64,000 bases of DNA. Origin: JAJDYQ01 sp965214035 (GTDB lineage: Bacteria > Pseudomonadota > Gammaproteobacteria > JAJDYQ01). Below the pieces are notes generated by a model that had not been told where the DNA came from, did no database searches, and was given only the letters and a program-made list of their open reading frames with translations. The position numbers were made by a program, and so were the translations under genes. Below are positions 1 through 8,084 of the stretch, in pieces (the stretch's first letter is position 1; every line of letters starts with the position of its first letter). The DNA lies in contig OZ243932.1 in assembly GCA_965214035.1 (NCBI GenBank), forward strand, positions 1,054,001 through 1,118,000, in the 5' to 3' direction.

Positions 1-572
1 TTGTTCTGGGGTTGTTCACCATAGTATTCACGAAATGTTGAGGCTGTTTCGTGCTTCCCGGCAACATATTGTAAGGCCGCCATGAATTTGCCCGGATGGT
101 AGTAGCCATTGATACGCAGTACGACCCTACCCTGCCCGTCCAACATTAACATGGTCGGTGTGAACATGACCCTAAGACCCTCGGCAAATTGCTTTTCGGT
201 GGAGTCCTCACCGTTTATATCGACCACTTCTCTATCGCCCCACATGTTAATGGCAATGGTATCGAAGTGTTTTTGGGAGTATTCAGAAATGTCACGGTTG
301 CCATAGTTATCTTCCAGCAATTTTTTGCAGTAGGGGCAACCGTCCTGATAAAAATACAGCACGACACGTTTGTTTTGCTCGGCAGCCTCGGCAATGTCTT
401 CCTGGATATCGAGAAAAGATTGTTTGAACCATTTCGGCTTTTCTGCATAACCTGGATTTTCCAGGCCTTCACTGAGCTGTTCCCGTTGCCCTGCCGGTGT
501 ATCGGCATACAGGGGCGATAAACCTGACCATAAGGCGAATATGAGTGTCAGTATGTTGGTGGGTGAACGCAT
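1..572 (-). CDS. Exported thioredoxin-fold protein, SoxW-like (partial, cut by left edge)
   Basis: About 190 residues are visible; the reading frame is open to base 1, so the C-terminus is missing. The start ATG (570-572) has a GAGG ribosome site about 9 nt upstream. A hydrophobic N-terminus ending near LYADTP looks like a signal peptide, so the protein should act in the periplasm. The active-site motif DGCPYCKK (CxxC) lies near residue 72, and FTPTML supplies the expected cis-proline loop. This layout is that of SoxW/DsbC-like thioredoxins that reduce or exchange disulfides. I infer a thiol-disulfide role. Sox genes are not seen in the window, so the SoxW label is family-level only. Confidence 0.8.
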   Translation of the reverse strand, partial: MRSPTNILTLIFALWSGLSPLYADTPAGQREQLSEGLENPGYAEKPKWFKQSFLDIQEDIAEAAEQNKRVVLYFYQDGCPYCKKLLEDNYGNRDISEYSQKHFDTIAINMWGDREVVDINGEDSTEKQFAEGLRVMFTPTMLMLDGQGRVVLRINGYYHPGKFMAALQYVAGKHETASTFREYYGEQPQN

Positions 573-687
573 GGCTTTTACCTCTTGCTCCGTTTGATTT
601 CTCTGCTCTATTATTAACCCGATCACAGATATTATCCACCTGAAAAAAAGATTTCCTTGTACTCAAAATACTGGTTCTTTTGTGGAC

Positions 688-703
688 TCCTGCTCTCGCA
701 GGA
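688..703. repeat. Short REP-like extragenic hairpin
   Basis: In the 220-bp gap between the thioredoxin and glycosylase genes a 6-bp stem (TCCTGC/GCAGGA) with a TCTC loop is embedded in a context of the type GTGGACTCCTGC...GCAGGAATGGC. That resembles widespread bacterial REP-type palindromes. I saw no second clear copy in the window, so the repeat nature is inferred. Confidence 0.35.
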
Positions 704-792
704 ATGGCAGGCAGAATCAGGTCTTCAAGAAAGGTTTTATGCCGGGACTCAGTCTTATGGAAACCCTGAATGAACCAGAGTTCCCCGGCTCA

Positions 793-1446
793 TCAGCATT
801 CCTCCCGGCCCTTGAAGTAATCGCAGTCCATTGCCAGCGGACACTGCCCGCAAAGCGGCTTTTTGCGGCAGCAATCCTTGGCATGAATCACGATCAGGGC
901 GTGATATTCGTTGAATAGTGCCGATTCGGCCGGCAGTGAGTCCTGAAAGTATTGCCTCAGCTCTTCATGCGTTTCTGTACCGTCCACCAGACCCAATCGA
1001 GAAAAGGTGCGCCGGGTATAGGTATCAATGACGAATACCGGACGATTAAAGGCATACAGCACAATGTCTTCAGCAGTTTCCGGGCCCACGCCATAAACAC
1101 TCAGGATGGCCTCCCGCATGGCATCTGTCGGCATGGCATCGAGCGCGTCGAAACCACCCCGTTCAAGATACCAGCGGCAGTAGGCTTGCAGGCGTTTGGC
1201 TTTCACGTTGTAGTAACCGGATGGTCGTATCAGTTGTGCAAGCCTGTCCTGCGACAGGCTATTGATCGATTCTGCGTTCAGACAATCAGCGGCCTTGAGG
1301 TTATCAATAGCTTTGACGACGTTGGTCCATGCGGTGTTCTGCGTGAGGATGGCACCGACCATCACTTCGAATGCCGTATCGGCCGGCCACCAGTCCCGCG
1401 GACCAAAGTATTTGGATAGTCGCTCGTAGATTTCCAGTAGTTGCAT
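793..1446 (-). CDS. HhH-GPD DNA glycosylase with FeS cluster (endonuclease III/MagIII-like)
   Basis: A 217-residue base-excision-repair glycosylase. The helix-hairpin-helix is YGVGPETA (118-125), followed by the catalytic aspartate D141 in VIDTYTRR. C192, C199, C202 and C208 give the C-x6-C-x2-C-x5-C iron-sulfur loop of endonuclease III. The lysine that makes Nth a bifunctional lyase (GVGRKTA) is replaced by E123. This fits monofunctional relatives such as the 3-methyladenine glycosylase MagIII better than Nth. The stop lies two bases from the rluB frame end, so the pair is probably cotranscribed. Fold and family are certain; the damaged base recognised is inferred. Confidence 0.85.
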   Translation of the reverse strand: MQLLEIYERLSKYFGPRDWWPADTAFEVMVGAILTQNTAWTNVVKAIDNLKAADCLNAESINSLSQDRLAQLIRPSGYYNVKAKRLQAYCRWYLERGGFDALDAMPTDAMREAILSVYGVGPETAEDIVLYAFNRPVFVIDTYTRRTFSRLGLVDGTETHEELRQYFQDSLPAESALFNEYHALIVIHAKDCCRKKPLCGQCPLAMDCDYFKGREEC

Positions 1447-1448
1447 GG

Positions 1449-2339
1449 TTATTTACGCCATCGGTGCCGGTTTTTAGGCTTCTGTGATGATTTTTTGCTG
1501 CGCTCTATCTTGCGCATCATCGATTTGCCTGAAGAAGAGGCAGAAGAACGCCTGCCTTTGGCTGTCTGGTATGATTTGATCGGCGGCAGGCCGGTTTCAC
1601 TCAATATTCGGTTAAGTTCACCTGAACTCAACGGTCGATATTCTCCAGTTTTCAGACCTCTATCCAGCCGCAGTGATCCGAATCGGATACGGATCAGGCG
1701 GCTTACTGTGATGCCCTGTGATTCCCAGATACGGCGTATTTCTCGATTGCGCCCTTCTCTCAGGCTGACATGATACCAGTGATTAGTGCCCTTACCGCCG
1801 GCATCCTGTATGGTTTCAAACTTGGCATCACCATCTACCAGTTGTACTCCATGTAACATATTATTGATCTGTATTGCGCTGACCGGCCCTAGTACACGTA
1901 CTGCATATTCTCGTGGTATCTGATATTTCGGATGCATCAACCGATTGGTCAGCTCACCATTGTTGGTCAGCAGCATAAGGCCGGAGGTATTCAAGTCGAG
2001 ACGACCAACATTTATCCAGCGACCATATTCGCATTCCGGCAGGCGATCAAATATGGTTGATCGCCCTTTTTCGTCTGAACGTGTCGCCACCTCGCCTTCT
2101 GGTTTGTAATACATCAGGCCTAGTACAGGTGGCTTGCTCGCACCTCGAACGAACTCCGGTTTTCCATCAACAATCAGCTGGTCACCAGGTCTGTAGCGAT
2201 CACCCAATCGGGCGGTTCTGCCATTTAGTTTTACACGACCCTGCTCGATCCAGCGCTCAATTTCCCGACGGGAACCTTTACCCTGTCCCGCAAGTACTTT
2301 CTGCAACCGCTCTCCCGGTCGTGTATTTTTCTCCCCCAT
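1449..2339 (-). CDS. rluB: 23S rRNA pseudouridine synthase RluB
   Basis: 296 residues. An N-terminal S4 RNA-binding domain (GERLQKVLAGQG onward) precedes the RsuA/RluB catalytic domain with the GRLDLNTSGL motif, whose aspartate is the nucleophile. The C-terminus is a basic tail rich in Ser, Lys and Arg. In gammaproteobacteria RluB converts U2605 of 23S rRNA to pseudouridine. It follows scpB and scpA on the same strand, the usual trpS-scpA-scpB-rluB order, which supports RluB over its paralogues RsuA, RluE and RluF. Start is ATG at 2337-2339. Confidence 0.9.
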   Translation of the reverse strand: MGEKNTRPGERLQKVLAGQGKGSRREIERWIEQGRVKLNGRTARLGDRYRPGDQLIVDGKPEFVRGASKPPVLGLMYYKPEGEVATRSDEKGRSTIFDRLPECEYGRWINVGRLDLNTSGLMLLTNNGELTNRLMHPKYQIPREYAVRVLGPVSAIQINNMLHGVQLVDGDAKFETIQDAGGKGTNHWYHVSLREGRNREIRRIWESQGITVSRLIRIRFGSLRLDRGLKTGEYRPLSSGELNRILSETGLPPIKSYQTAKGRRSSASSSGKSMMRKIERSKKSSQKPKNRHRWRK

Positions 2340-2360
2340 GTTTATGCAGCATAGTTCAGA

Positions 2361-3059
2361 TTAGTGCAGTGTTTCCGTTTGTTGTTCTGGCGAGGTCTGT
2401 TCTCCAGTCTGGCTGTCTGCTTCAGCCAGTGTATCTGATTCTTCTATTGCTGCTTCGGCAGGCTTATCTCCCCTGCTCTCATGTTTTTTCGTGACAGGAT
2501 TGTCACTGAGATCCAGTTCGGCGTTGATGGAGTCAACATCACGTAGTTCTTCCAGTGAAGGTAGTTGTGTCAGAGATTTAAGATTGAAGTAGTCCAGAAA
2601 TTCTCTGGTTGTGCCGTACATTGCCGGCTTGCCAGGCACATCACGATGGCCCACAACCCGTACCCATTCGCGTTCCTGAAGTGTTCTGATAATATTGGAA
2701 CTCACGCTGACACCCCGAATATTCTCAATTTCTCCCCGCGTAACCGGCTGCCGATAAGCAATCAGGGCCAGTGTCTCCAGTAATGCGCGCGTATAGCGTG
2801 TTGGCTTTTCTTCCCAGAGGCGCGAAACCCATGGAGCCAGCTCTTTCCTGACTTGCAGGCGATAACCTGAGGCGATCTGTTTGATTTCAATACCACGTTC
2901 TTTGTACTCTTCATTCAGCACATGGATGGTTTTACGTATCACATCACGGTCCGGTACGGCATCGTCCGCAAAAACAGCAATAATATTATCCAGTGTCAAT
3001 GGCTTACCGGCCGCCAGCAGCGATGCCTCGATAATGTTTTTAAGATCTTTTTCTTGCAT
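2361..3059 (-). CDS. scpB: Segregation and condensation protein B
   Basis: About 232 residues from the chosen ATG. The opening (MQEKDLKNIIEASLLAAG) is typical of ScpB. Two winged-helix domains follow, with LALIAYRQPVTRGEIENIRG in the second. ScpB pairs with ScpA and SMC to compact and segregate chromosomes. The frame is open further upstream, with in-frame ATGs at 3107 and 3131 inside the scpA end. I prefer 3059 because the family starts there and an AGGA lies just upstream, though closer than ideal. The acidic, Gln/Glu-rich C-terminal tail is poorly conserved in the family. Confidence 0.88.
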   Translation of the reverse strand: MQEKDLKNIIEASLLAAGKPLTLDNIIAVFADDAVPDRDVIRKTIHVLNEEYKERGIEIKQIASGYRLQVRKELAPWVSRLWEEKPTRYTRALLETLALIAYRQPVTRGEIENIRGVSVSSNIIRTLQEREWVRVVGHRDVPGKPAMYGTTREFLDYFNLKSLTQLPSLEELRDVDSINAELDLSDNPVTKKHESRGDKPAEAAIEESDTLAEADSQTGEQTSPEQQTETLH

Positions 3060-3096
3060 ATCCTGGCCTTTGGTAATATCTATTAATGATCTGTTT

Positions 3097-3966
3097 TTAC
3101 GCTTCATCACTCTGAAATGAGGCTTCCTCATTTTTAATTTTTACATGTATTTCAGAGTAAATTTCGGTCTGCTGGACAATAATCAGATTTTCTTTTATTA
3201 ACTCAAGAATGGCCAGAAAGGTCACAACTATGCCGATGCGCCCCTCTTGGCGATCAAACAGGGATCGAAAGGTGGTAAATTTATCCTGCGACAGGCTTTC
3301 CATCATATTTGACATGCGCTCTCGAACCGAGAGCGGCTCCATCTGTACATGATGATGTTCGCTCATTGCCGCCCGCTGCATCACTTCGGCAAAAGCCTTT
3401 AGCAGGGATTTCAATGGCACTTCAGGAAGTTTGCGTGTCACAATTTTATCAGCCACATCTATGGTCACCTGAAATGTATCGCGCATCATGCGAGGAAGTT
3501 GATCCATATCTTCAGCCGCTTTTTTATATCGTTCATATTCCTGCAATCGACGAACCAGTTCGGCACGCGGATCGCCATCCTCGTCTTCGTCTTTATCGGC
3601 CGGGCGGGGCAGCAACATCCGTGACTTGATCTCAGCCAGCATGGCTGCCATCACCATGTATTCAGCGGCCAATTCAAAGGACATTTCATGCATCATTTCA
3701 ATATAGGCGATGTATTGCGTTGCAATACTGGCTACCGGTATATCAAGAATATCCAGATTCTGACGGCGAATCAGGTACAGCAGCAAATCCAGAGGACCTT
3801 CAAATGCTTCCTCCAGAAAAATTTTCAGTGCCTCTGGAGGTATATATAGATCACGGGGAAGCTCTGTTATTGCTTCTCCCTGAACAACGGCAAACGGCAT
3901 CTCGTTCTGTGCCGGATGCTGCTCATATTCGTCTTTAGCCTGCGCTTCGGTCACTGATTCTGACAT
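3097..3966 (-). CDS. scpA: Segregation and condensation protein A (kleisin)
   Basis: 289 residues. The diagnostic motif FEGPLDLLLYLIRRQ lies near residues 54-68 after a long polar N-terminal extension. The helical middle and C-terminal winged helix (FLAILELIKENL) complete the ScpA kleisin, which bridges SMC heads with ScpB. It lies directly upstream of scpB on the same strand, and alternative scpB starts overlap its end, suggesting translational coupling. Start is ATG at 3964-3966. Confidence 0.92.
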   Translation of the reverse strand: MSESVTEAQAKDEYEQHPAQNEMPFAVVQGEAITELPRDLYIPPEALKIFLEEAFEGPLDLLLYLIRRQNLDILDIPVASIATQYIAYIEMMHEMSFELAAEYMVMAAMLAEIKSRMLLPRPADKDEDEDGDPRAELVRRLQEYERYKKAAEDMDQLPRMMRDTFQVTIDVADKIVTRKLPEVPLKSLLKAFAEVMQRAAMSEHHHVQMEPLSVRERMSNMMESLSQDKFTTFRSLFDRQEGRIGIVVTFLAILELIKENLIIVQQTEIYSEIHVKIKNEEASFQSDEA

Positions 3967-4053
3967 CCAATTAAAGAGTGCACAGGCACCCTGTATATAC
4001 CGGATATGGCAGAAGGCATCCTGACACCGCTGAAGTGAAAATAATACACGGCA

Positions 4054-5268
4054 TCAGTAGCTCAGACCCATGGCATGATTAACCTCATCCATGGTTTTAC
4101 GCGCCTCGTCACGCGCCTTTTCACTACCTTCGTTGATAATGTTTCTCACCAGATCGGGCGACTCTTCATAAAGTTGTGCGCGCTCTTGTATCGGCGACAG
4201 TTCTTCACGAATGGCCCGGGTGATATGTGACTTACAATCAATACAGCCAATCGCAGCCGAACGGCAACCCTCCTGTATCTGTTTTTGCAGATCATCTGCA
4301 GAATAAACCAGATGCCATTGCCAGACCGGGCATTTGGCCGGGTCACCAGGGTCGGTACGTTTGACTCGCGCCGGATCGGTCGGCATGGTGCGTATTTTTT
4401 GCTCAACCTCATCTTCTGTATCCCGTAACGAAATTGTGTTGTTATAAGACTTGGACATCTTCAACCCATCCAGACCAGGCATTTTAGATGTACTGGTCAT
4501 CAATGGCTGTGGCTCTGGCAGTATCATTTTGCCGCTACCCTCAACATAACCGAATAGACGCTCCCGGTCGGCGATAGTGATGTTCTGCTGCCCTTTCAGC
4601 AGCTCACGGGCCACCTCCAGTGCCTCCTTATCACCCTGCTCCTGATATTTCGTCTGCAGGTCGTTGAAAAGTCTGGCATTTTTCTTACCCATTTTTTTGA
4701 TCGCCACTTTAGCCTTACCCTCAAAGTCCGGTTCACGCCCATAGAGAAAATTAAAACGGCGGGCAACCTCGCGCGTCAATTCGACATGGGCAACCTGATC
4801 TTCACCAACCGGCACCCAGCCAGCACGATATGCCAGAATATCGGCACCTTGCAGTAACGGATAGCCAAGGAATCCATACGTGGAAAGGTCTTTCCCTCTC
4901 AGTTTTTCCTGCTGGTCCTTGAAACTCGGCACACGCTCCAGCCAGCCCAAAGGTGTAATCATGGATAGCAGCAGATGCAGTTCAGCATGTTCAGGAATAC
5001 GCGATTGAATAAATACTGTCGCCGCACCTGGATTTACACCCGCAGCCAGCCAGTCAATTATCAGTTCCCAAACGCTTTTGCCAATAACATCGGGGGCTTC
5101 ATAGTGTGTGGTCAGTGCATGCCAGTCGGCAACAAAGAAGAAGCAATCATATTCATGCTGCATCTCAACCCAGTTTTTCAATACGCCATGATAATGACCC
5201 AGATGCAACCGCCCGGTCGGGCGCATGCCGGATAAAACACGGCTGTTGGCACTAACAAGAGAATTCAA
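4054..5268 (-). CDS. trpS: Tryptophanyl-tRNA synthetase
   Basis: 404 residues, class I aminoacyl-tRNA synthetase that charges tRNA-Trp. The HIGH-type signature is HLGH (in GRLHLGHYHG) and the KMSKS loop is GLKMSKSYNN. Residues between them (PLLQGADILAY, VGEDQ) bind tryptophan and adenylate. The start appears to be TTG at 5266-5268 with AAGGA about 7 nt upstream; an ATG at codon 15 would remove the conserved LSG just before MRPTG, so it is less likely. It heads the trpS-scpA-scpB-rluB block. Confidence 0.93.
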   Translation of the reverse strand: MNSLVSANSRVLSGMRPTGRLHLGHYHGVLKNWVEMQHEYDCFFFVADWHALTTHYEAPDVIGKSVWELIIDWLAAGVNPGAATVFIQSRIPEHAELHLLLSMITPLGWLERVPSFKDQQEKLRGKDLSTYGFLGYPLLQGADILAYRAGWVPVGEDQVAHVELTREVARRFNFLYGREPDFEGKAKVAIKKMGKKNARLFNDLQTKYQEQGDKEALEVARELLKGQQNITIADRERLFGYVEGSGKMILPEPQPLMTSTSKMPGLDGLKMSKSYNNTISLRDTEDEVEQKIRTMPTDPARVKRTDPGDPAKCPVWQWHLVYSADDLQKQIQEGCRSAAIGCIDCKSHITRAIREELSPIQERAQLYEESPDLVRNIINEGSEKARDEARKTMDEVNHAMGLSY

Positions 5269-5576
5269 GAGATTTCCTTAATTTAAGGCAAACTGTTCAA
5301 AATCAGCTAACATATCCACCTGCCGATTGGGACCATTTTACCACAGTGGGCTGAAAACGACCTGCCATTATGAATGATGGTACGCGAATAGCCTATGGCT
5401 TTCCCTGCCATTGAAAAACCTGTTCCAAAGTCCATATGCCATGTTCAGGAGGTGATGAGAAGTCATTTCCAATCATCTCAAGCTGTTTTTGTTTTGATTG
5501 AACTCGTCAATCACATTGATCAGGTAATAAGAAAGGGAATTATATACTTAATGCCCCCGATTTTTGTTTTTCCTGC
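5269..5576. other. Intergenic stretch with no supported gene
   Basis: 308 bp between trpS and the 47-residue protein. The only open frame here (plus strand, from 5395) runs antisense through the 47-residue gene and resembles no family I know. An AGGAGGTGAT string near 5450 looks like a strong ribosome site, but the nearest ATG overlaps it too closely to be used normally. No clear terminator was seen. Confidence 0.5.
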
Positions 5577-5720
5577 TTACCTTCTGACCAGCTTCCATCG
5601 TTGTTTCAGTTGTGCGGTGGAGGGGGCTTTTTCGGGTTTGGTGGGTGCTTTTTCAGGTCGATAACGGACGATTTGTCGGACAGCACTTTGAAAGTCTTTT
5701 AGCGATGGGCGTTTGCTCAT
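5577..5720 (-). CDS. Small basic protein of unknown function (47 aa)
   Basis: The ATG at 5718-5720 has an AAGGAG ribosome site 8 nt upstream, so translation is likely. The product is strongly basic and contains a short internal repeat (RPEKAPTKPEKAPS) before a basic end (QLKQRWKLVRR). No signal peptide or membrane segment is visible. It is divergent from the helicase relic at 5813, with which it shares a 92-bp promoter region. I do not recognise the family; the charge suggests nucleic-acid contact, which is inference only. Confidence 0.5.
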   Translation of the reverse strand: MSKRPSLKDFQSAVRQIVRYRPEKAPTKPEKAPSTAQLKQRWKLVRR

Positions 5721-5812
5721 ACTTTTCTCTCCTTTGGAATGATCCATATATCTATACTCAATCCCGAAAAATACAATGCGCACTGACTTTGCTACAATAA
5801 GGAGGCTTTGAT

Positions 5813-6489
5813 ATGGAAACCGGAGGAAAGATGCCGAGCAAATTCCATAAAACAGGTTCTCAAGAGACAAGTCATTCTGCGGGGAGTCCCTTCCGTGCTT
5901 TTTTGACCCGACTAGGCATCCGAGCAGCAAACACTTGTGAGAAAGGACCGGATTTGAAGAGATTGTCCAATGGTTTATTGAGAAGGATAGTACCCAGTCC
6001 CGCCATTTTTCGCAGGTATGGATGTGGGATAAATGGCCCCACAATGAGGGGCAACGTGATACAGGGATAGACCTGGTTGCCCAAAAACGTGATAGCAGCG
6101 AATGGGTCGCCATTCAATGCAAGTTTTATCGTGAAGGCGTGGCATTGCAACGCGATAATATTGACTCATTCCTGGTCGCTTATGAGCAGTCGCACAACGG
6201 AGAAAATTTTGCCGAAGGTATCGTGGTATCGACCACGAATCACTGGGGCAAAAATGCAGAAGCAGCCTTGAAGGGGCGCGATAAACCGGTCGCTCGCTGG
6301 GGGATCGATGTTTTTGAAAACTCCTCTATTGACTGGGAACGTTCTTCACTCGCCTCGCTTCGGAGAAAAGAGACCAAACAACTGCGTGACTATCAACAGC
6401 AGGCTTTTTTTGTGGTCATTAAAGTATGCTCTCTATCTCACCCGCATATTGCCCATAACCCAAACCACGCACATGCGGTTCCTCATTAG
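5813..6489 (+). pseudogene. Decayed N-terminus of a restriction-type DEAD/DEAH helicase
   Basis: From 5941 one frame reads FEEIVQWFIEKD, then a PD-(D/E)xK-like nuclease segment (DTGIDLVAQ ... AIQCKFY), IVVSTTNHWGKNAEAAL, and finally LRDYQQQA. That is where the helicase domain of type ISP/Mrr-helicase restriction proteins would begin. Instead the frame runs into unrelated sequence and stops at 6489, so the whole helicase and methylase part is missing. The upstream start (ATG 5813 with AAGGAGG) is in another frame and a TGA at 5938 blocks the homologous frame, so at least one frameshift is present. It is a clear relic of a large defence gene. Confidence 0.75.
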
Positions 6490-6494
6490 GATGC

Positions 6495-7385
6495 TCAATG
6501 GCATGCCGAGAACTCGACATCCAAACGGTATTGCACCAACTCTATGGGAGGATTTTTTGCCGCCTCCTGTTGCACATCAGAGTCTAGTTTTCGTGCGCCA
6601 CCATGAATGAGTATGCCTCGCACAGGTTGTTTGCTTTCGCACTTATATCGTTCGAGGTAGTGGCGTAGCTGTTTTACATGTTCAGTTGTGGGTGAGTGTT
6701 GTTTACACTCAACGATAACTGCCTGATCGCTGCGGTCGATGAGGAGCACATCCGCTCTAGTTTTATCATCAAACACTCGTTCCCTGACTTTCTGGCTTGG
6801 ATGCGTGAGCAGTCTGTCTTCCAATCGATAGGGATATGCAGCAATGTAGTCAGAAAGTGCTCGCTCGGAGCTGAATTTGGTCGTTAGTAGCCCAACCCAA
6901 TTCGCCGGGTTATTCATGATTTCAACAATCTCATCCCAGCTCCTGGAGCGAAGTTCACAAACTGTCGTTCGAATTTCCCATCGGTTCAGGTGCATTGATT
7001 CAGGAATCTTCACTACCATGTCACGGTCATCGGGACCCACCGTAAGGTCCCACCGGACAAAAATCCGCCGACCCATTTCCCCATCGGAGTCTTCTTCCGT
7101 TTTAGGAACTAATGGATCCCAGTCTTCATCTTCGATAGCTTTGCCCGTCACCTCACCGACACGCCCTAATCGATGACCTCTGAGTTGAACTATCACTTTG
7201 TCCCCAACAGAAATTCTTTCCAGTGCCTTTCGGACTCGCCTCCAGCCTATACCCCCATCTGTTTCTCCACGCAATTTATACCCCCACGAACCTTTCCAGC
7301 CAACAGCGACACACTGATTCAAGAACCAGCGTTGCCACATGCCTGGATATTCATTCTCCATGCAATTAACTTTCCAGACAGTCAT
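6495..7385 (-). CDS. NucS-like PD-(D/E)xK endonuclease with N-terminal EVE/PUA-like region
   Basis: 296 residues from the ATG at 7385, which has a GAGG site 9 nt upstream; a TTG at 7403 is a weaker alternative. The C-terminal part (about 180-296) resembles NucS/DUF91 nucleases, with E189 (LEDRLL), D212 (RADVLL) and E226-C-K228 (VIVECKQ) as a PD-(D/E)xK centre. The N-terminal 150 residues contain GDKVIVQL and RLGRVGEVTG, which look like an EVE/PUA-like nucleotide-recognition fold. That part is inferred from pattern, not certain. Together they would suit a nuclease acting on modified or mismatched DNA. It lies convergent to the restriction-helicase relic. Confidence 0.65.
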   Translation of the reverse strand: MTVWKVNCMENEYPGMWQRWFLNQCVAVGWKGSWGYKLRGETDGGIGWRRVRKALERISVGDKVIVQLRGHRLGRVGEVTGKAIEDEDWDPLVPKTEEDSDGEMGRRIFVRWDLTVGPDDRDMVVKIPESMHLNRWEIRTTVCELRSRSWDEIVEIMNNPANWVGLLTTKFSSERALSDYIAAYPYRLEDRLLTHPSQKVRERVFDDKTRADVLLIDRSDQAVIVECKQHSPTTEHVKQLRHYLERYKCESKQPVRGILIHGGARKLDSDVQQEAAKNPPIELVQYRLDVEFSACH

Positions 7386-7709
7386 ACTGATATGCCTCAC
7401 CAATAAGTATAAAGTGAATAGGATAGTTGGGTTATGACTTATATGTCAAGGCCGGCAGCGTGAAAACCGTCGATATCGTCAAGGGATTGCTTGAATTAAC
7501 CGATTTTTTGTACAATTAAGTATATAATTCGCCTATAAAAACCAGACTATTGACTGTAATTTATTGTTTTTATCTATCTTCCATCTCGGTCAGGTCTTCA
7601 ACACCTGCCATATCTGCAAGTGCTTTAGTAAATGGCGTTTTTGTAAAAATTAAAAAATAAAATTAATGCTGTTCGGCGAGGTGATACTTCTGGCTAACCA
7701 AGTGTGTCA
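7386..7709. other. Promoter-bearing intergenic stretch, no supported gene
   Basis: 324 bp, very AT-rich around 7500-7670. It contains the promoter of the NucS-like gene. On the minus strand a short open end (about 7580-7650, reading KALADMAGVEDL then a stop) looks like the C-terminus of a lost gene, but it has no start and I cannot name it. Confidence 0.5.
7420..7449 (-). promoter_or_regulatory. Predicted sigma70 promoter of the NucS-like nuclease gene
   Basis: On the minus strand TTGACA (7444-7449) and TATCCT (7420-7425) are separated by 18 bp. Transcription would start near 7412, leaving a leader of about 27 nt that contains the GAGG ribosome site. Confidence 0.6.
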
Positions 7710-8075
7710 CTATCTTGAAAATTGTTCATCGATGAAAGCCTCTTTTTCTGCCTTGCTCAGTTGCTTTATCCGATATTCAAGTCTGGATGCTTTGCTGCGG
7801 TTATCTGCTCTTTGGTACCATACCATTCTCAATGGTCCTTTGCCACGTAGTGATTTTGCTCCTTTACCCTGTTTTCCTCGATGCTCATCAAATCGCCTTT
7901 GCAGGTCGGTCGTAATACCGGTGTAAAGATTCCCTTTCCGGCAGCGGATTATGTAAACCCACCATTTTTGATTAGGTGATTTATCCCGTGATTTTTTATA
8001 GGCTACACCCGATGTGGGCTTTATATCAGTCATGCGGTAGTTATGATCCAATACTGTATTCAGTATAGATGCCAT
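7710..8075 (-). CDS. GIY-YIG domain protein (UPF0213/YhbQ-like)
   Basis: 121 residues. The single domain carries WWVYIIRC (the GIY half, Y41), then LYTGITTDLQRRFDEH (the YIG half with its arginine) and a later glutamate in SRLEYRIK. This is the compact stand-alone GIY-YIG nuclease type (YhbQ-like), of uncertain cellular role. A 38-residue polar N-terminal extension precedes the domain, and an ATG at codon 15 is a possible alternative start. It lies directly downstream of glnS (gap 9 bp) on the same strand and may be cotranscribed. Confidence 0.85.
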   Translation of the reverse strand: MASILNTVLDHNYRMTDIKPTSGVAYKKSRDKSPNQKWWVYIIRCRKGNLYTGITTDLQRRFDEHRGKQGKGAKSLRGKGPLRMVWYQRADNRSKASRLEYRIKQLSKAEKEAFIDEQFSR

Positions 8076-8084
8076 TGATCGATG

